Shown one piece after another: positions 62,301-64,000 of a stretch of 64,000 bases of DNA. The translations under genes were made by a program, and so were the position numbers. The first letter of the stretch is position 1, and each line of letters begins with the position of its first letter. Under the pieces are notes generated by a model that saw only the letters and a program-made list of their open reading frames with translations, did not search any database and was not told the DNA's origin. Source of the stretch: Isoperla grammatica (taxonomy: Eukaryota; Arthropoda; Insecta; Plecoptera; Perlodidae); assembly GCA_945910005.1 (NCBI GenBank), contig CAMDTW010000465.1, positions 62,001-126,000 of the forward strand, in the 5' to 3' direction.

Positions 62301-64000
62301 ACCCTTAGGAATCCCGGCCGTATGCAAGATTCCTCTTAAAACTGGAAGTTTGTGGTAGATAGACTGAAATCAGCCAATTTCTATTTTTTATGCAAATTTT
62401 AACCAAAAACGACGAAAAAACTAAATTTATGCATTTTCATTATACTCTTGAAGAATGCAACCTATAATTCTTATTTTTTCGACGGAGGGTGTAACTTCTA
62501 TAGAAGTTATCGAAATGTGACGAAATGGACAAATTGTGCTTATTGGAGCCTGAAACGCTCTAAAACAACGATTTGTGCAATTTGGTTGAAACCCTTAGGA
62601 ATCCCAGCCGTATGCAAGATTCCTCTTAAAACTGGAAGTTTGTGGTAGATAGACTAAAATCAGCCAATTTCTATATTTTATGCATATTTTAACCAAAAAC
62701 GACGAAAAAACTCAATTTATGCATTTTCATTATACTCTTGAAGAATGCAACCTATAATTCTTATATTTTGACGGAGGGTGTAACTTCTATAGAAGTTATC
62801 GAAATGTGACGAAATGGACAATTTGTGCTTATTGGAGCCTGAAACGCTCTAAAACAACGAGTTGTCGACTTTGGTTGAAACCCTTAGGAATCCCGGCCGT
62901 ATGCAAGATTCCTCTTTAAACTGGAAGTTTTTGGTAGATAGACTAAAATAAGCCAATTTCTATATTTTATGCATATTTTAACCAAAAACGACCAAAAAAC
63001 TCAATTTATGCATTTTCATAATACTCTTTCAGAATGCAGCCTATAATTCTTATTTTCCAACGGAGGGTGTAACTTCTATAGAAATTATCGAAATGTGACG
63101 AAATGGACAATTTGTGCTTATTGGAGCCTGAAACGCTTTAAAGCAACGATTTGTCAACTTTGGTTGAAACCCTTAGGAATCCCGGCCGTATGCAAGATTC
63201 CTCTTAAAACTGGAAGTTTGTGGTAGATAGACTAAAATCAGCCAATTTCTATATTTTATACATATTTTAACCAAAAACGACCAAAAAACTCAATTTATGC
63301 ATTTTCATAATACTCTTTCAGAATGCACTCTAACATTATTATTTTTCAACGGTTGGTGTAACTTCTAAAGTAGTTATCGAAATGTGACGAAATGGACAAA
63401 TTGTGCTTATTGGAGCCTAAAACGCTCTAAAACAACGATTTGTCAACTTTGGTTAAACCCTTAGGAATCCCGGCCGTATGCAAGATTCCTCTTTAAACTG
63501 GAAGTTTGTGGTAGATAGACTGAAATCAGCCAATTTCTATTTTTTATGCATATTTTAACCAAAAACGACGAAAAAACTCAATTTATGCATTTTCATTATT
63601 CTCTTGAAGAATGCAACCTATAATTCTTATTTTTTGACGGAGGGTGTAACTTCTATAGAAGTTATCGAAATGTGACGAAATGGACAAATTGTGCTTATTG
63701 GAGCCTGAAACGCTCTAAAATAACGATTTGTGCAATTTGGTTGAAACCCTTAGGAATCCCAGCAGTATGCAAGATTCCTCTTAAAACTGGAAGTTTGTGG
63801 TAGATAGACTAAAATCAGCCTTTTTCTTTATTTTATGCATATTTTAACCAAAAATGACGAAAAAACTCAATTTATGCATTTTCATTATACTCTTGAAGAA
63901 TGCAACCTATAATTCTTATATTTTGACGGAGGGTGTAATTTCTATAGAAGTTATCGAAATGTGACGAAATGTACAAATTGTGCTTATTGGAGCCTGAAAC
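59355..64000 (+). repeat. Distant copy of 23247-27890 (36.1-kb offset)
   Basis: About 16 monomers in the same order as 23247-27890. The offset is 36,108 bp up to 62033 and 36,110 bp after it. Matches include 'gaagttttcg' (23793 and 59901), the 60-codon open frame at 24152 and 60260, 'gaaaatatc' near 25817 and 61925, 'tttgaatg' (25894 and 62002), 'ttatttttcaatggttgg' near 26070 and 62180, identical frames at 26338 and 62448, and 'tttttcttta' (27711 and 63821). The match continues to the right edge. Confidence 0.88.

Larger units (their letters stand above)
16504..64000 (+). repeat. Satellite array, right part (~289-bp monomer)
   Basis: Continuation of the same array after the retroelement. 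The first 4 bases are the target-site duplicate. Positions 16508-16613 then complete the monomer begun at 11558 (183 + 106 = 289 bp). From 16614 about 164 further complete monomers run without interruption to the right edge, where the next one starts at 63992. No other mobile element, gene or unrelated spacer was seen in these 47 kb. Monomer classes are shared with the left part, but 28.7-57.4 kb is dominated by a different ordered string of classes. The array continues beyond the window. Confidence 0.97.

Overview
The window is eukaryotic, non-genic heterochromatin-type DNA. About 59 kb is one head-to-tail satellite array with a ~289-bp, AT-rich monomer (roughly 205 copies: 40 complete plus one split by the insertion on the left, and 164 complete on the right). 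The array is interrupted once, by a complete 4,763-bp LTR retroelement at 11741-16503. No rRNA, tRNA, CRISPR array or conventional host gene is visible. An animal genome, probably invertebrate and perhaps arthropod, is my best guess from the coiled-coil/basic Gag-like ORF and the LTR style. That is inference: I do not recognise the satellite family.

Satellite layout. All monomers are in the same orientation. They fall into recurring sequence classes that are reused in ordered strings, i.e. higher-order repeats (HORs) of unequal length. From 1 to ~28.7 kb the strings recur at offsets of 25, 20 and 14 monomers. The 20-monomer repeat is the one split by the retroelement. From ~28.7 to 57.4 kb a second HOR family dominates, with a full form of about 18-19 monomers (5.2-5.5 kb) plus shortened (9-10 monomer) and extended (24 monomer) derivatives. 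It includes an exact-looking 2,600-bp tandem duplication (28743-33942). From ~59.36 kb to the right edge the sequence returns to that of 23.25-27.89 kb at a constant 36,108-36,110-bp offset (~125 monomers), which hints at a ~36-kb super-repeat. Most monomers carry a perfect 18-bp palindrome, TAACTTCTATAGAAGTTA, and A-tracts spaced by about one helical turn.

Retroelement. Two 1,105-bp LTRs look identical by eye. They start TG, end CA, have inverted termini, and are flanked by a 4-bp TCAT target duplication. Removing the element and one TCAT restores a perfect 289-bp monomer. The 2,553-bp interior has a TGGCGCC primer-binding-site candidate, an adjacent hairpin, one 241-codon ORF (coiled coil followed by a Lys/Arg-rich tail), and ~1.5 kb of C-poor sequence without recognisable pol. 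It therefore looks like a young, non-autonomous element that relied on proteins supplied in trans. The other HOR copies lack it, so it inserted after the 20-monomer duplication.

Limits: all comparisons were made by eye. Percent identities, exact HOR phylogeny and family names need alignment and database searches.
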